Assembly: GCA_933228895.1 (NCBI GenBank)
Contig: OW121858.1
Span: forward strand, 32,821,859-32,885,858
DNA length: 64,000 nucleotides
Reading direction: 5' to 3'
DNA from: Platycnemis pennipes
Taxonomy: Eukaryota > Arthropoda > Insecta > Odonata > Platycnemididae
In this document: piece after piece, positions 42,255-51,956 of the stretch
Numbering within the stretch: position 1 is the first letter of the stretch
Layout of the letters: each line of letters opens with the position of its first letter
Notes under the pieces: generated by a model
The model's database searches: none
The model's input: the letters and a program-made list of their open reading frames with translations, nothing else
What the model was told of the DNA's origin: nothing
Translations under genes and position numbers: made by a program

Positions 42255-44222
42255 ATGGGTGTATGTGAAGTATCGTCTTCTTTTAGGGGTTGCGGGAGAA
42301 CTGTCTTCTTCCTGGGAGGCAGGACGATATCTTTTTAGCCTCTTTTGGATATCAGATGGCATTCCAACTGTTTTTACACTTCTTCGACTTAGCTCCCCAA
42401 GTGTAAGTTCATGAGCCAATCTTTTCAGAAACAGCCTTCTGCGCAGTGGTTCTATGTTGCTGCCATGGTAAATGACTTGTGAATTTATTCCAGCTACATT
42501 CAACACTGTGAAAGATATTATCATTGGCCAACGCTAGATATTTCTGGATAAATTGTAAGTAGAACACATTTTGTCTACAGTATCAATTTTCACCTTTCGT
42601 GGTGTTATAAAATGAGATAATTTCAGGGTTCTTTTTTTCTTGGGATTCAGGATCAATGGTATTGCTACAATGTAGCGTAGATATGTACTAGAATCACATT
42701 ATTATTTATATTTGGGACATACGATACCAAAGTTTTTCCATCGTTGAAGCCTAATAAACTTGTTTATTTTTCTCTTCCTTTAGTAACAACAAAGTCAAGG
42801 GGCAATTGTCTTTTATTTTTTCTGACAGTCCCAACGTAGGAAATTTTCTTCTTTTTCAGATGATGAACGAGATCCATATCAGTAAACCAGTTACCAGCTG
42901 TTACATTGGGTCCAGATCCAAATAAGGGCTCAGTCACCCTTTTCACAACTTCGTATGCCTTGTTGCTCAAAAATCACGCACTGGAGCAAGCCGATCTAAC
43001 TTTTTTATCTCGTCCCTGGAGTTTCGGTCGTCAAAACGAACACAGCGAATCAGTCTTAAACCGCTTGATATTCATCACAAGTCCAAATTTTTCAATTCCA
43101 TCACCCTCTCTCCCCCAAAGTTCCTCGAGACTTTGGCGATTACCTCGGTACGCTCCAGCCAGAAAAAGCAATCCAATGAATGCTTCAATTGCAATAGCAT
43201 CTGTGAGTTTGTTGTATCTCTCCCTGGAAAATTTGGTCTTGATTATTTTGATGTACTGGTTGGTGTATCTAACAATTATGTCCAACATTTCATCTGTAAT
43301 GAGACGATTCCAACATTATACAGTGGTTTTAGCAGCAATTGCGTTTCCCATGACTCCAGGTAATTGAGTAATCACGTTGTGGGATCCCCTATGTACCTAC
43401 ACATGTTGGAGGAGGATTTGGATTCCACTTGGTTACCTTATCTTTTCCCAAAAAATAACTTACACTTGTACCAGCATTTTCATTTTCATCGGTCGAACCT
43501 TCCTGTTCTGTTTCGGAGTCGTCAAACTCTTCTACCTCATCTTCGGAAGCAATGTCGCTTTCCTATCCAAAAACTTCGTTCAAGACCGGATCATCGTGAT
43601 CACCAATAAGTAAATCCACTCTTTCGTCTGCATCCGTCGGGATGCTTACATTGAAGACTTGGCGGGGCATATTTACGAAAAATATATGACAAATGATTAG
43701 AGAAAAATATTATTAGGTGTTGGGGCGCAATGTGCCGGTTAGACCGGACTGGTATATTATGGTAAATTTACAAAATAATTGACAACAGGTATACTATTAA
43801 GTCCAAAAGTGATGACAATAAATGAATTAATTCATTTCCATCGAAAATACATACCTTCAAAATTGTAACGAGTTCGGGCGCAATGAGCTTCTCAGAACAA
43901 AACTTGAAAAGCTTCCCGTGGGGACGGTCGAAGTCAAACTAAGCAAAAGGCTGCATAGAGCGTGTCAAAACAAACAGCTACTAAGAGCGTCAAGTGTCTA
44001 TGCCGCTTATGGGTGCGGAGAAACGAAAAAATACTCGTGCTGTGCCTGTCAGATCCATTGCGCCCGACGGAAGGTTAAAGACCCAACCCGAAACAGGCAA
44101 CCATCTCTAGGGTGCTATATCCCCTCGGGTAGCCCTGGCGACCGCACCGGTTTGCGGTGCGGCGTCCCGAATGTGTGGCTCCATGGTGGGTGGGGAGCCC
44201 GGGGGATGAAGAACTACTTGGT

Positions 44223-45394
44223 ATGGCGAAATCACTTCTTCCACCTGCCAAAAGATCCCGCTCGGACACGGGCGGGGAAGCTAAAAGTTTACCCGCATGT
44301 ATGCGGTTTGTGATTATGAAGTGTGAGAAAGAAGGGGAGACGCTTAAACGGGTATCTCCCTTTCTCATCCGTAAGGTGCTGTCTGCCTCAATTCCGGGAG
44401 AGCTGAAATCGGCCAAAAAACTGCGAGATGGGAGCCTCCTTATAGAAACCGCGAATAACGTCCAAAGTGAAAAGCTGTTGGCCCTAAAGAAGCTCCATGA
44501 CACTCCTGTAAAAACTGAGCTGCACCGCACTCTCAATACCTGTCGGGGAGTAATATCTCATTACGACTTACTATACGTGGAAGTCGACAAGATTAAGAAT
44601 GAGATGGCATCGCAAGGAGTTACTGATGCTCGTCGACTTACCACTAAGCGAAACGGCGAAGTTGTAAACACGACATCTGTCGTCCTAACATTCGCGCGAG
44701 ACAGTCTCCCTGACAAGGTATTCGTCGGCTATGAATCGGTTCCAGTGAGGCCATTCATACCGGCGCCCATGCGCTGCTTCCAGTGCCAGCGCTTCGGCCA
44801 CATCGCAACGCGATGTGAGGGCAAGGCCACCTGCCGCGCTGCGGCCTGGACGGCCATGAGAGTGCGGAATGCAACAGGGAACAACACTGCGTCAACTGCG
44901 AGGGTACGCATCCAGCGTACTCTCGTAAATGTCCCAAGATGTTAGAGGAAAGAAAAGTGATGGAAATAAAAACAGTTGAAAAAATTCCGTACTTCGAGGC
45001 GAGGAAAAGGTACATGGCCATGACAGCACCTGTCCTTTCAAAATCCTTTGCCTCCGTTGCAAATACCTCCGTGCCAAAAGCGTCCCAAGGTACACAGACG
45101 GAGAGTTGGGCGAACACAAAACCCGCAGAGGTAAAAGATGTAGCCAAGCCGGCTAAGGCACCAAATCCGGCAATCAATAAAAATATAACAACCACTGGTT
45201 CTCCTAAGAAGAACCAGTCTAAACCCTCAGCCGGGGTAGCGCTGAAACAGCGCGAAAAAACGCCATCCCCCGGCCCCACCGGACTAGCCAAGCTAGTACT
45301 TCCGGGGGAATCAATGGAGGAGGACGACAGTCCCTTGGAGACTGAAGTCCTCCTCGCGAAACAAAAGGGGAAGAAGCACCGTATTCGGCGCTGA
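44223..45394 (+). pseudogene. ORF1 of I-element F, one-base deletion
   Basis: It starts MAKSLLPPAKRSRSD at 44223 and runs through the RRM-like region and first knuckle (CFQCQRFGHIATRC). One C is missing in the CCC run at about 44833, so the second and third knuckles are read out of frame to a stop at 44945. The correct frame returns from 44939 (MLEERKVMEIKTVEK) to the basic C-terminus KKHRIRR at 45394. The product would lose two knuckles and the tail. Confidence 0.88.
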
Positions 45395-46175
45395 CCTCCG
45401 CCCTTTTAAATAATTTATTGTATATATTTATTTATTTATTTTTTAAAGAGATTTATGGCTTTTACTCTGCAGTGGAACTGCAATGGTTTTTATCGGCGTA
45501 AGGAGGAGCTGACCGTTTTAATTCGTGATTTTTACCCGTCTTGCATATGCCTGCAGGAAACACATCTTAAAACAACGGACAAGGGCATTTTAAAAGGTTT
45601 TAACGTTTTTAGACTGGACGACACCAGTGGCCAACGAGCCCAGGGTGGAGTGTTGATTGCTACTCGGGAGGCCCTTTACACCTCTCGAGTGCAACTACAC
45701 ACGCCGCTTCAGGCGGTAGCAGTGACCGTGCGTGCCCCCGAGGCGATTACGTTGTGTAACGTGTATCTCCTGGAGGGTGCGCCGGTCACCCGTTTTAACT
45801 TGGAAGCCCTTGTCCATCAGCTCCCTCAGCCTTTTATTTTATTGGGAGATTTTACGGCACACGATCCGCTATGGGGAAGTGCTAGAGCTCAGTGCAACCG
45901 TAGAGGACGGATTTTATCCCAATTTATATGTGACACTAACCTAGTGTTACTAAATAACGCGGAAAAAATACGTTTTAACAGTTTTACTGGTGACTCTTCG
46001 ACTATCGACCTATGTATCGTGTCGAGCATTTTAGCTACAAAACTTGATATACTTGTGCATGACGACCTTTGTGGGAGAGATCACTATCCCATCCTTTTTA
46101 CGAAGGAACACCATATTAATATGGATTTTATTCGGCCGGGAAACTGGATTGTTCAGAAGGCGAACTGGGGGCTTT

Positions 46176-46189
46176 TTAAGGAAAATTTT
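46176..46189 (+). repeat. Target-site duplication of element B, left copy
   Basis: TTAAGGAAAATTTT, repeated exactly at 51943-51956. It lies in the KENF codons of F ORF2. Confidence 0.92.
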
Positions 46190-46260
46190 CCCCCTGCGGG
46201 TAGGGGGATTGAGAATACTCCCGCAGTATCCCTGCTTGTCGTAAGAGGCGACTAAAAGGG
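46190..46260 (+). other. 5'-terminal structured module of I-element B
   Basis: Reference copy of the module. The start is fixed by the target duplication: five C's come directly after the duplicated TTTT. Confidence 0.72.
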
Positions 46261-46779
46261 CGGGGAGAAAACCCCGAAAACAAACCCCGAGCCAACAAGG
46301 GTTGAGCCCGGACAGTCTTGTGGGTCAACTGTCTGTGTGCGGCCATACCACCTGGCCTGCGATCCACCCGCATGTTTGCCGTGTGCGGAGACCCGTAAGG
46401 AGGAGAAGGGGATCCTGGAGGGTGAGGTCCGTGGTTCCCAGCCGGGTGTCGGATGCCCGGTATGGACTTCGAGCCAATACCCCTCTTTGGCCCCGGATTC
46501 TGTGTAAACGGGCGGCCGGGATCTAGCCACTCCCGGTCAATCGGCTTCCGATACGTTCGGTGGCGAGTGCCAGGGAGGTGGGGGTCTGCGTAGGGCGGTC
46601 GGAGATGCACGGGTTTGGTGGGCCCGTGCATCGAAGACCCAACCCAAAACAGACAACCACCTCTACGGTGCTATATCCCCTCGGGTAGCCCTGGCGACCG
46701 CACCGGTTTGCGGTGCGGCGTCCCAAATGTGTGGCTCCATGGTGGGTGGGGAGCCCGGAGGACGAAATTTAAAATTGGT

Positions 46780-47958
46780 ATGGCGGATAGCATCCTTCCA
46801 CCAACCAAAAAATCCCGCCCAGATATGGGCGGGGGAGATAAGGGTATTTGTGGAAGCAAGCGCTTCCTTGTAATGAGATGCGAGAAGGAAGGCGAGACAT
46901 TCGCCAAGGTCTCCCCTTTTCTTATAAGAAAAGTTTTGTCGGCAATGGTGTCTGGCGACATAAAGTCAGCAAAAAAGCTTCGAGATGGTACTTTGCTTTT
47001 AGAAACGGCAAACATAGCTCAGAGTGAAAAGCTCTTAGCTATGAAAAAATTCCATGACTTTCCTGTGAAAGTAGAGGCGCACCGCACATTAAATACTTGT
47101 CGGGGAGTAATTAGTCACTTCGATCTCCTCCATGTAGAAGTCGACGAGATAAAGAGAGAGATGTCCTCTCAAGGGGTAAGCGATGCTCGTCGACTTACTA
47201 CCAGGCGCAACGGTGTGGTAATTAATACTACGTCCGTGGTTCTTACCTTTGCGTTGGACAAGCTCCCCGACAAAGTATTCATTGGCTACGAGTCAGTGCC
47301 GGTGAGACCTTTCATTCCAGCACCCATGCGCTGCTTCCAGTGCCAGCGTTTCGGCCACATCGCCACGCGATGTGAGGGCAAGGCCACCTGCCCACGCTGC
47401 GGCCTGGACTCGCATGAGGGAGAGGAATGTGTGACTGACCCACACTGCGTGAACTGTGAGGGTACCCACCCGGTGTACTCTCGCAAGTGTCCTAAAATGC
47501 TGGAAGAAAGGAAAGTCATGGAATTGAAAACGCTGGAAAAAATTACTTATTTCGAGGCGAGGAAAAGATATAGGGCGTTAGCTGCCCCTGTCTTTTCCCG
47601 ATCATTTGCCTCCGTTGCCGTAGTGCAAAAAGCCACCATGGGTACGCAGACCGAAGATATGAATAAGAAAAATAAAGTTGCGACAAAAGAATTAGCGAAG
47701 CCGGCAAAAACCTTGGCACCGGCTACTAAAGAGACCACCACTAAAGAGACCACCACTAATGTGGGTTCCCCCAAGAAGAACCCTACAAAAAATAATCCCG
47801 GGACCGCAAATAACTCGCGCGGGAAAACACCACCCCCCGGGCCATCCGGTGTGTCCAAGCTTGGACAGCCGGAATCAATGGAGGAGGATGAAAGTCTCTC
47901 TGAGACGGAAATCCTCCTCGCGAAACAATTGGGGAGAAGACGCCGGATTAAACGTTGA
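46780..47958 (+). CDS. I-element B ORF1 (gag-like nucleic-acid-binding protein)
   Basis: Intact, 392 residues from MADSILPPTKKSRPD. The frame is open further upstream to 46615, but that extension is not shared in frame by D, E or F, so the inner Met is chosen. It has the RRM-like region (KSAKKLRDGTLLLE, HRTLNTCRGVISHFD), knuckles CFQCQRFGHIATRC, CPRCGLDSHEGEEC and CVNCEGTHPVYSRKC, then a Lys/Thr-rich tail with a short TTKE repeat (KETTTKETTT) and a basic end RRRRIKR. RNP chaperone of the element. Confidence 0.93.
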   Translation: MADSILPPTKKSRPDMGGGDKGICGSKRFLVMRCEKEGETFAKVSPFLIRKVLSAMVSGDIKSAKKLRDGTLLLETANIAQSEKLLAMKKFHDFPVKVEAHRTLNTCRGVISHFDLLHVEVDEIKREMSSQGVSDARRLTTRRNGVVINTTSVVLTFALDKLPDKVFIGYESVPVRPFIPAPMRCFQCQRFGHIATRCEGKATCPRCGLDSHEGEECVTDPHCVNCEGTHPVYSRKCPKMLEERKVMELKTLEKITYFEARKRYRALAAPVFSRSFASVAVVQKATMGTQTEDMNKKNKVATKELAKPAKTLAPATKETTTKETTTNVGSPKKNPTKNNPGTANNSRGKTPPPGPSGVSKLGQPESMEEDESLSETEILLAKQLGRRRRIKR

Positions 47959-48061
47959 TCCTCCCGTAGCACGGATAGCTCGATTTTAGCGATTTTAGCG
48001 ATTTTTATTTGTATATATCAGTTTTAAATTTTATATTATATTTACGGTTTATACTATATTT

Positions 48062-51000
48062 ATGGCTTTTATCTTGCAGTGGAACTGCAATGGATTTTAT
48101 AGGCATAAGGAGGAGATGACACTTTTAATCCAAGATTTTAACCCTTCTTGTATTTGTCTACAAGAGACACATTTTAAGAGGACGGACAAGGGCATTTTAA
48201 AAGGTTTTAACGCTTTTAGATTTGACGACACCAGTGGCAATCGAGCCCAGGGTGGAGTGGCTGTTTACATTCGGGAGGCCCTTTACACCTCCCGAGTTCA
48301 GCTTAACACACCGTTTCAGGCGGTGGCGGTAACGGTGCACGCCCCGGAACAGGTGACGTTGTGTAACGTTTATCTTCCGGAGGCTGCACCGGTTACTCGT
48401 TTCAATTTGGAAGCCCTTGTCCGTCAACTCCCAAAGCCCTACATTTTATTAGGAGATTTTAACGCCCATGACACCTTATGGGGGAGTTCCAGGAGACAGT
48501 GCGACCGTAGAGGTCGTATTTTAGCCAATTTTATTTTAGATTTTAACCTGGTTTTATTGAATAACGGGGAGAAAACCCGTTTTAACGCTTTTAACGGTCA
48601 GTACTCTGCGATTGACCTGTGCATTGCATCGAGCAGTTTGATAAACAAGATGGAAATATCCGTGCATAATGATTTGTGTGGGAGCGATCATTTTCCCCTG
48701 TTAGTCAAAAAAGACCAAAATCTTATTTTAGATTATATTCGTCCGGGTAACTGGATTATCCGGAAAGCTGACTGGTCCTATTTTAAAAAAGTATTTAATT
48801 TTAACCATAATGAGGCTTGTGACCCTATATTAAATATAGAGAGTTTGACAAACTGCCTGTTAGAAAGCGCAAGGTGCAGTATTCCTCGGTCAAAGGGCAC
48901 CGCACCGAGACCAGCAGTTCCATGGTGGAATGAGGAATGCGCCGAGGCAATTCGACGACGGAAGAAAGCGCTGAGAATTTTTAATAAATATCCTACTGCA
49001 ACGAATCTATCCTCATTTCGCCGCCTACGAGCTAAAGCTCGACAGGTAGTAAGAGAGGCAAAAAAGGCCTCTTGGATGAAATTTGTATCAGCTATAACCT
49101 GCCGAACGCCGATTGCACAGGTTTGGAATAAAGTGAGGAGTATATCGGGGAGTCAGAAGCGACTTGGCGTACATCTCCTTAAGGTCGGCAACAACATCTT
49201 AACATCTCCACGTGATATTTGTGAGACCTTTGGCCAATTATACGCCAAGGCCAGTAGTGACGAGAGATGCCATCCACAACAAATGTGGCATAAGGAGCGC
49301 TACGAGTCTGTCCAGCTTACCTTTGAGTCGCAGACGGTGGCAGATTACAACCTACCTTTCTCCTTGTGGGAACTAAGCTCAGCCATTGCAGACTCCCATG
49401 ACACCGCTCCGGGAATAGACCAGATCCACAATGCCTTTCTTCGGAATCTTCCTGAGAGGGCATTGCCGGAGGTCCTTCGCACCCTCAACCAACTTTGGTC
49501 TGAGGGAAGCTTCCCTCCTTCCTGGCGGGAGTCTGCAATAGTTCCAATCCTAAAACAGGGTAAAGAGACCACCGATCCAAACAGCTACAGACCGATATCT
49601 CTCACTAGCTGCCTGTGCAAGATAATGGAAAGGATGGTTAATCGGCGGCTCGTCTGGTGGCTGGAGCACCGAAACCTCCTTTCCGACATCCAGTGTGGAT
49701 TTCGGCGGGGCCGCTCGACTATTGACCACCTAGTACGAGCAGACAATTTCATCCAGGAGGCCTTTCTTCTCCGCCAGCACGTCGTAGGTGTCTTCTTCGA
49801 CTTGGAGAGGGCATACGACGGAGTCTGGCGAAAGAAAATTTTAATAGTTTTACATGAATGGGGTCTGAGGGGTAACATGCTCACCTTTATTCGAAACTTT
49901 TTAGTAGACCGGGTGTTTAAGATAAAAATTGGCCGTCATCTATCTAGTCAATATACTCAGGAAAACGGAGTGCCACAGGGCTCCGTACTGAGCGTCACGC
50001 TTTTTGCAGTCGCGATAAATGAGGTGGCTAATTGCATCAAACCACCCATTATGGGATCTCGCTTTGTGGATGACCTTGCCATATTCTGCAGGTCTTCCAA
50101 ACTCGTCTCTGCCGGAAGATTGTTACAGCTCACCATCAATAGGCTGGAAGACTGGTGCCGAAGGAATGGATTTAGGTTTTCATTCCAGAAGACGAATTGC
50201 GTTCATTTCTACCGACGGAGGGGAATCTTTTCTCCACCTGTGCTGAAGCTAGCTGGCAGAAATCTTCCTTATGTAGAATCCGTGCACTTTCTTGGAATGA
50301 CGCTCGATTTTAGACTCAATTGGCGGAAACACATAGAGGAGTTGAAAAATAAATGTCATAGGTCTCTAAACATCTTAAAATTTCTAAGCCACTCGACATG
50401 GGGAGCAGACCGCAAAACGATGCTTCTGCTCTACCGTTCCCTTGTCCGCTCTAGGCTTGACTATGGCTCAGTTATCTATTCTTCGAGCCGTGAGTCGTAC
50501 ATGAGACCATTGACGACGATTCATAATGCGGGGTTACGGCTATCCACTGGCGCCTATAGAACTAGCCCGGTCGTCAGCATTTATGCTGACGCAGGTGAAT
50601 CGCCGCTCTCATACCGGAGAAATTTTTTAATGTGCAGCTACGCGGCCAAAGTCTTTACCACGAAGGCACACCCCTGTTTTAAAATTCTTTTTAAACCTAA
50701 ATTTTTAGAAATTTTTAATTTAAGGACAAGGTCTACTAGACCACTTGGTATTCGTTTTAAACATTTTATCGATAGTGCTGGCATTATGCTCCCGGAAGTG
50801 TATCGCATTGGATACTCGAACCACCCACCTTGGTTAACTCCAACGCCTAAAATATGCTCTACTCTAGATAGCCGGCGGAAAAGTTGCACCACCGCATCGG
50901 AATATCAACAACTCTTCCGAGAATTCTTAAGCAGTCACTCCGATCTTATCCCCGTGTATACGGATGGCTCAAGGTCGGATACTGCGTGTGCCTGCGCAGT

Positions 51001-51760
51001 CACCTCGGCCCATCATGGAGTCATCCAGGCCAGGCTAAACCCGCTGTGTAGTGTGTACACAGCGGAACTCCTGGCCATCAAGATGGCTCTGGACGGGATA
51101 AGAAGTTCTGGTGGCTCCTATGCCGTATGTACTGACTCCATGAGCTCCCTGGGTTCCATTTCCTGTATATTCCCCATGCACCCTATTGTACAGGACATAC
51201 AGTCTTCCCTCTTATCCCTTGAAAGGAAGGGAATTAATATCACGTTCGTTTGGGTTCCTGGGCATGTGGGAATTGCCGGAAACGAGAGGGCAGACATATT
51301 GGCAAAAGATGCCTTGCTCATCCCAGAGCAAGCGCATAACCTAGTACCATGCGAAGACCTCCGATGCATGTTTAGCAAAATAGTGAAGGGGCAATGGTAC
51401 AATGCGTGGGTAAACACAGCCAACAACAAATTGCGGTGTGTTAAACCGGTTGCATCGGCATGGCCCTCTTCCGTCAGGAGTAGTCGGAGAGAGGAAGTCG
51501 TAGTTACACGCTTGCGGATAGGGCACTGCGCCCTGACCCACTCCTTTCTCTTCACGGAAGAGAAAATTCCACCGCGCTGTGAAGATTGCGACTCACCTCT
51601 CACTGTTCGGCACCTCCTGACGGAGTGCGTCAAGCATCGGGATGTACGAAATAAGTTAGGCATAAGTGGAGGCCTAGAATACGTCCTCGGTGACGACCCT
51701 GATCGCCTAAGCCGCATTTTTTTATTTTTCAAAGAAATAGGCCTTTTTACCAAAATATGA
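48062..51760 (+). CDS. I-element B ORF2 polyprotein (endonuclease-RT-RNase H)
   Basis: Intact, 1232 residues. The endonuclease has N8, E35, D132/N134 and SDH 208-210. RT motif A is FFDLERAYD (D580), motif B GVPQGS and motif C FVDD (670-671). RNase H has D968 (YTDGS), E1002 (TAEL), D1025 (CTDS) and D1078 (NERAD), then the knuckle CEDCDSPLTVRHLLTEC. Two substitutions beside the RT active site are not seen in the other copies: YDGVW for YDRVW and SRFVDD for SLFVDD. They may reduce activity. Otherwise complete and, with ORF1, a candidate autonomous unit. Confidence 0.94.
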   Translation: MAFILQWNCNGFYRHKEEMTLLIQDFNPSCICLQETHFKRTDKGILKGFNAFRFDDTSGNRAQGGVAVYIREALYTSRVQLNTPFQAVAVTVHAPEQVTLCNVYLPEAAPVTRFNLEALVRQLPKPYILLGDFNAHDTLWGSSRRQCDRRGRILANFILDFNLVLLNNGEKTRFNAFNGQYSAIDLCIASSSLINKMEISVHNDLCGSDHFPLLVKKDQNLILDYIRPGNWIIRKADWSYFKKVFNFNHNEACDPILNIESLTNCLLESARCSIPRSKGTAPRPAVPWWNEECAEAIRRRKKALRIFNKYPTATNLSSFRRLRAKARQVVREAKKASWMKFVSAITCRTPIAQVWNKVRSISGSQKRLGVHLLKVGNNILTSPRDICETFGQLYAKASSDERCHPQQMWHKERYESVQLTFESQTVADYNLPFSLWELSSAIADSHDTAPGIDQIHNAFLRNLPERALPEVLRTLNQLWSEGSFPPSWRESAIVPILKQGKETTDPNSYRPISLTSCLCKIMERMVNRRLVWWLEHRNLLSDIQCGFRRGRSTIDHLVRADNFIQEAFLLRQHVVGVFFDLERAYDGVWRKKILIVLHEWGLRGNMLTFIRNFLVDRVFKIKIGRHLSSQYTQENGVPQGSVLSVTLFAVAINEVANCIKPPIMGSRFVDDLAIFCRSSKLVSAGRLLQLTINRLEDWCRRNGFRFSFQKTNCVHFYRRRGIFSPPVLKLAGRNLPYVESVHFLGMTLDFRLNWRKHIEELKNKCHRSLNILKFLSHSTWGADRKTMLLLYRSLVRSRLDYGSVIYSSSRESYMRPLTTIHNAGLRLSTGAYRTSPVVSIYADAGESPLSYRRNFLMCSYAAKVFTTKAHPCFKILFKPKFLEIFNLRTRSTRPLGIRFKHFIDSAGIMLPEVYRIGYSNHPPWLTPTPKICSTLDSRRKSCTTASEYQQLFREFLSSHSDLIPVYTDGSRSDTACACAVTSAHHGVIQARLNPLCSVYTAELLAIKMALDGIRSSGGSYAVCTDSMSSLGSISCIFPMHPIVQDIQSSLLSLERKGINITFVWVPGHVGIAGNERADILAKDALLIPEQAHNLVPCEDLRCMFSKIVKGQWYNAWVNTANNKLRCVKPVASAWPSSVRSSRREEVVVTRLRIGHCALTHSFLFTEEKIPPRCEDCDSPLTVRHLLTECVKHRDVRNKLGISGGLEYVLGDDPDRLSRIFLFFKEIGLFTKI

Positions 51761-51890
51761 TTTTACGAGTTCTTCTACAGTTACTGCATACATATTTATT
51801 AAAATTCGTAAATACGCTAACGATTAGTGTTTTTTTTTTTTTTTTTTTTTTATTTTTATAACTCGACTGCGTTTATATTAGGTTGTGGAC

Positions 51891-51920
51891 GGTGCGAATG
51901 ACCACGGCCGTCGACGCACC
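51891..51920 (+). other. 3'-terminal hairpin of I-element B
   Basis: A 6-bp stem GGTGCG/CGCACC, the best pairing of all copies, enclosing AATGACC and GTCGA, with a short inner GAC/GTC pairing. Followed by TCAAAAACC and a (CTA)n tail. Confidence 0.68.
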
Positions 51921-51942
51921 TCAAAAACCTAACTACTACTAC

Positions 51943-51956
51943 TTAAGGAAAATTTT
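51943..51956 (+). repeat. Target-site duplication of element B, right copy
   Basis: Exact repeat of 46176-46189, directly followed by the rest of F ORF2. Confidence 0.92.

Larger units (their letters stand above)
36431..43670 (-). pseudogene. piggyBac transposase, decayed and split by E
   Basis: It starts with ATG at 43670 and an acidic N-terminus (ESDIASEDEVEEF) containing a TAG. It passes through the family core (ITDEMLDIIVRYTNQYI, then AFIGLLFLAGAYRGNR and a degenerate RFDDRNSRDE block). A deletion then removes roughly 80-100 residues, including the first catalytic Asp region. NVTAGNWFTDMDL follows, where active enzymes have DNWFT (the second catalytic Asp is lost), then KKISYVGTVRKNKRQLP. 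The C-terminal part holds LNVAGINSQVIYHG and RRLFLKRLAHEL. Element E interrupts at the ETGL codons; beyond it the Cys-rich C-terminal finger (YECKKCQNPICLSHAHM, then CNRCLTGED) ends at 36431. It is inactive. Confidence 0.85.
34989..44078 (-). mobile_element. piggyBac element in the 5' leader of F, split by E
   Basis: TTAA at 34989-34992 and at 44075-44078 flank 18-bp terminal inverted repeats CCTTCCGTCAGGCGCAAT (34993-35010) and, inverted at 44057-44074, the same with one change. Intact leaders read GTGCATTAAAGATCC at this point, so insertion duplicated the single TTAA, the piggyBac signature. Subterminal GTTC(A/G)GGCGCAATG words recur at 35023 and 43872. The decayed transposase is on the minus strand. 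Without element E the element is about 3.4 kb. Confidence 0.93.
46190..51942 (+). mobile_element. I-clade retrotransposon B, full length, both ORFs intact
   Basis: A 5753-bp insertion in ORF2 of F with a perfect 14-bp target duplication. It has the module (46190-46260), a 590-nt leader, ORF1 46780-47958, a 103-nt AT-rich spacer, ORF2 48062-51760, a 3' UTR with a long T run (about 51830-51851), a hairpin at 51891-51920 and a (CTA)n tail. The joined F frame reads through correctly when B and one duplicate are removed. Its proteins are closest to those of C. Confidence 0.95.
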
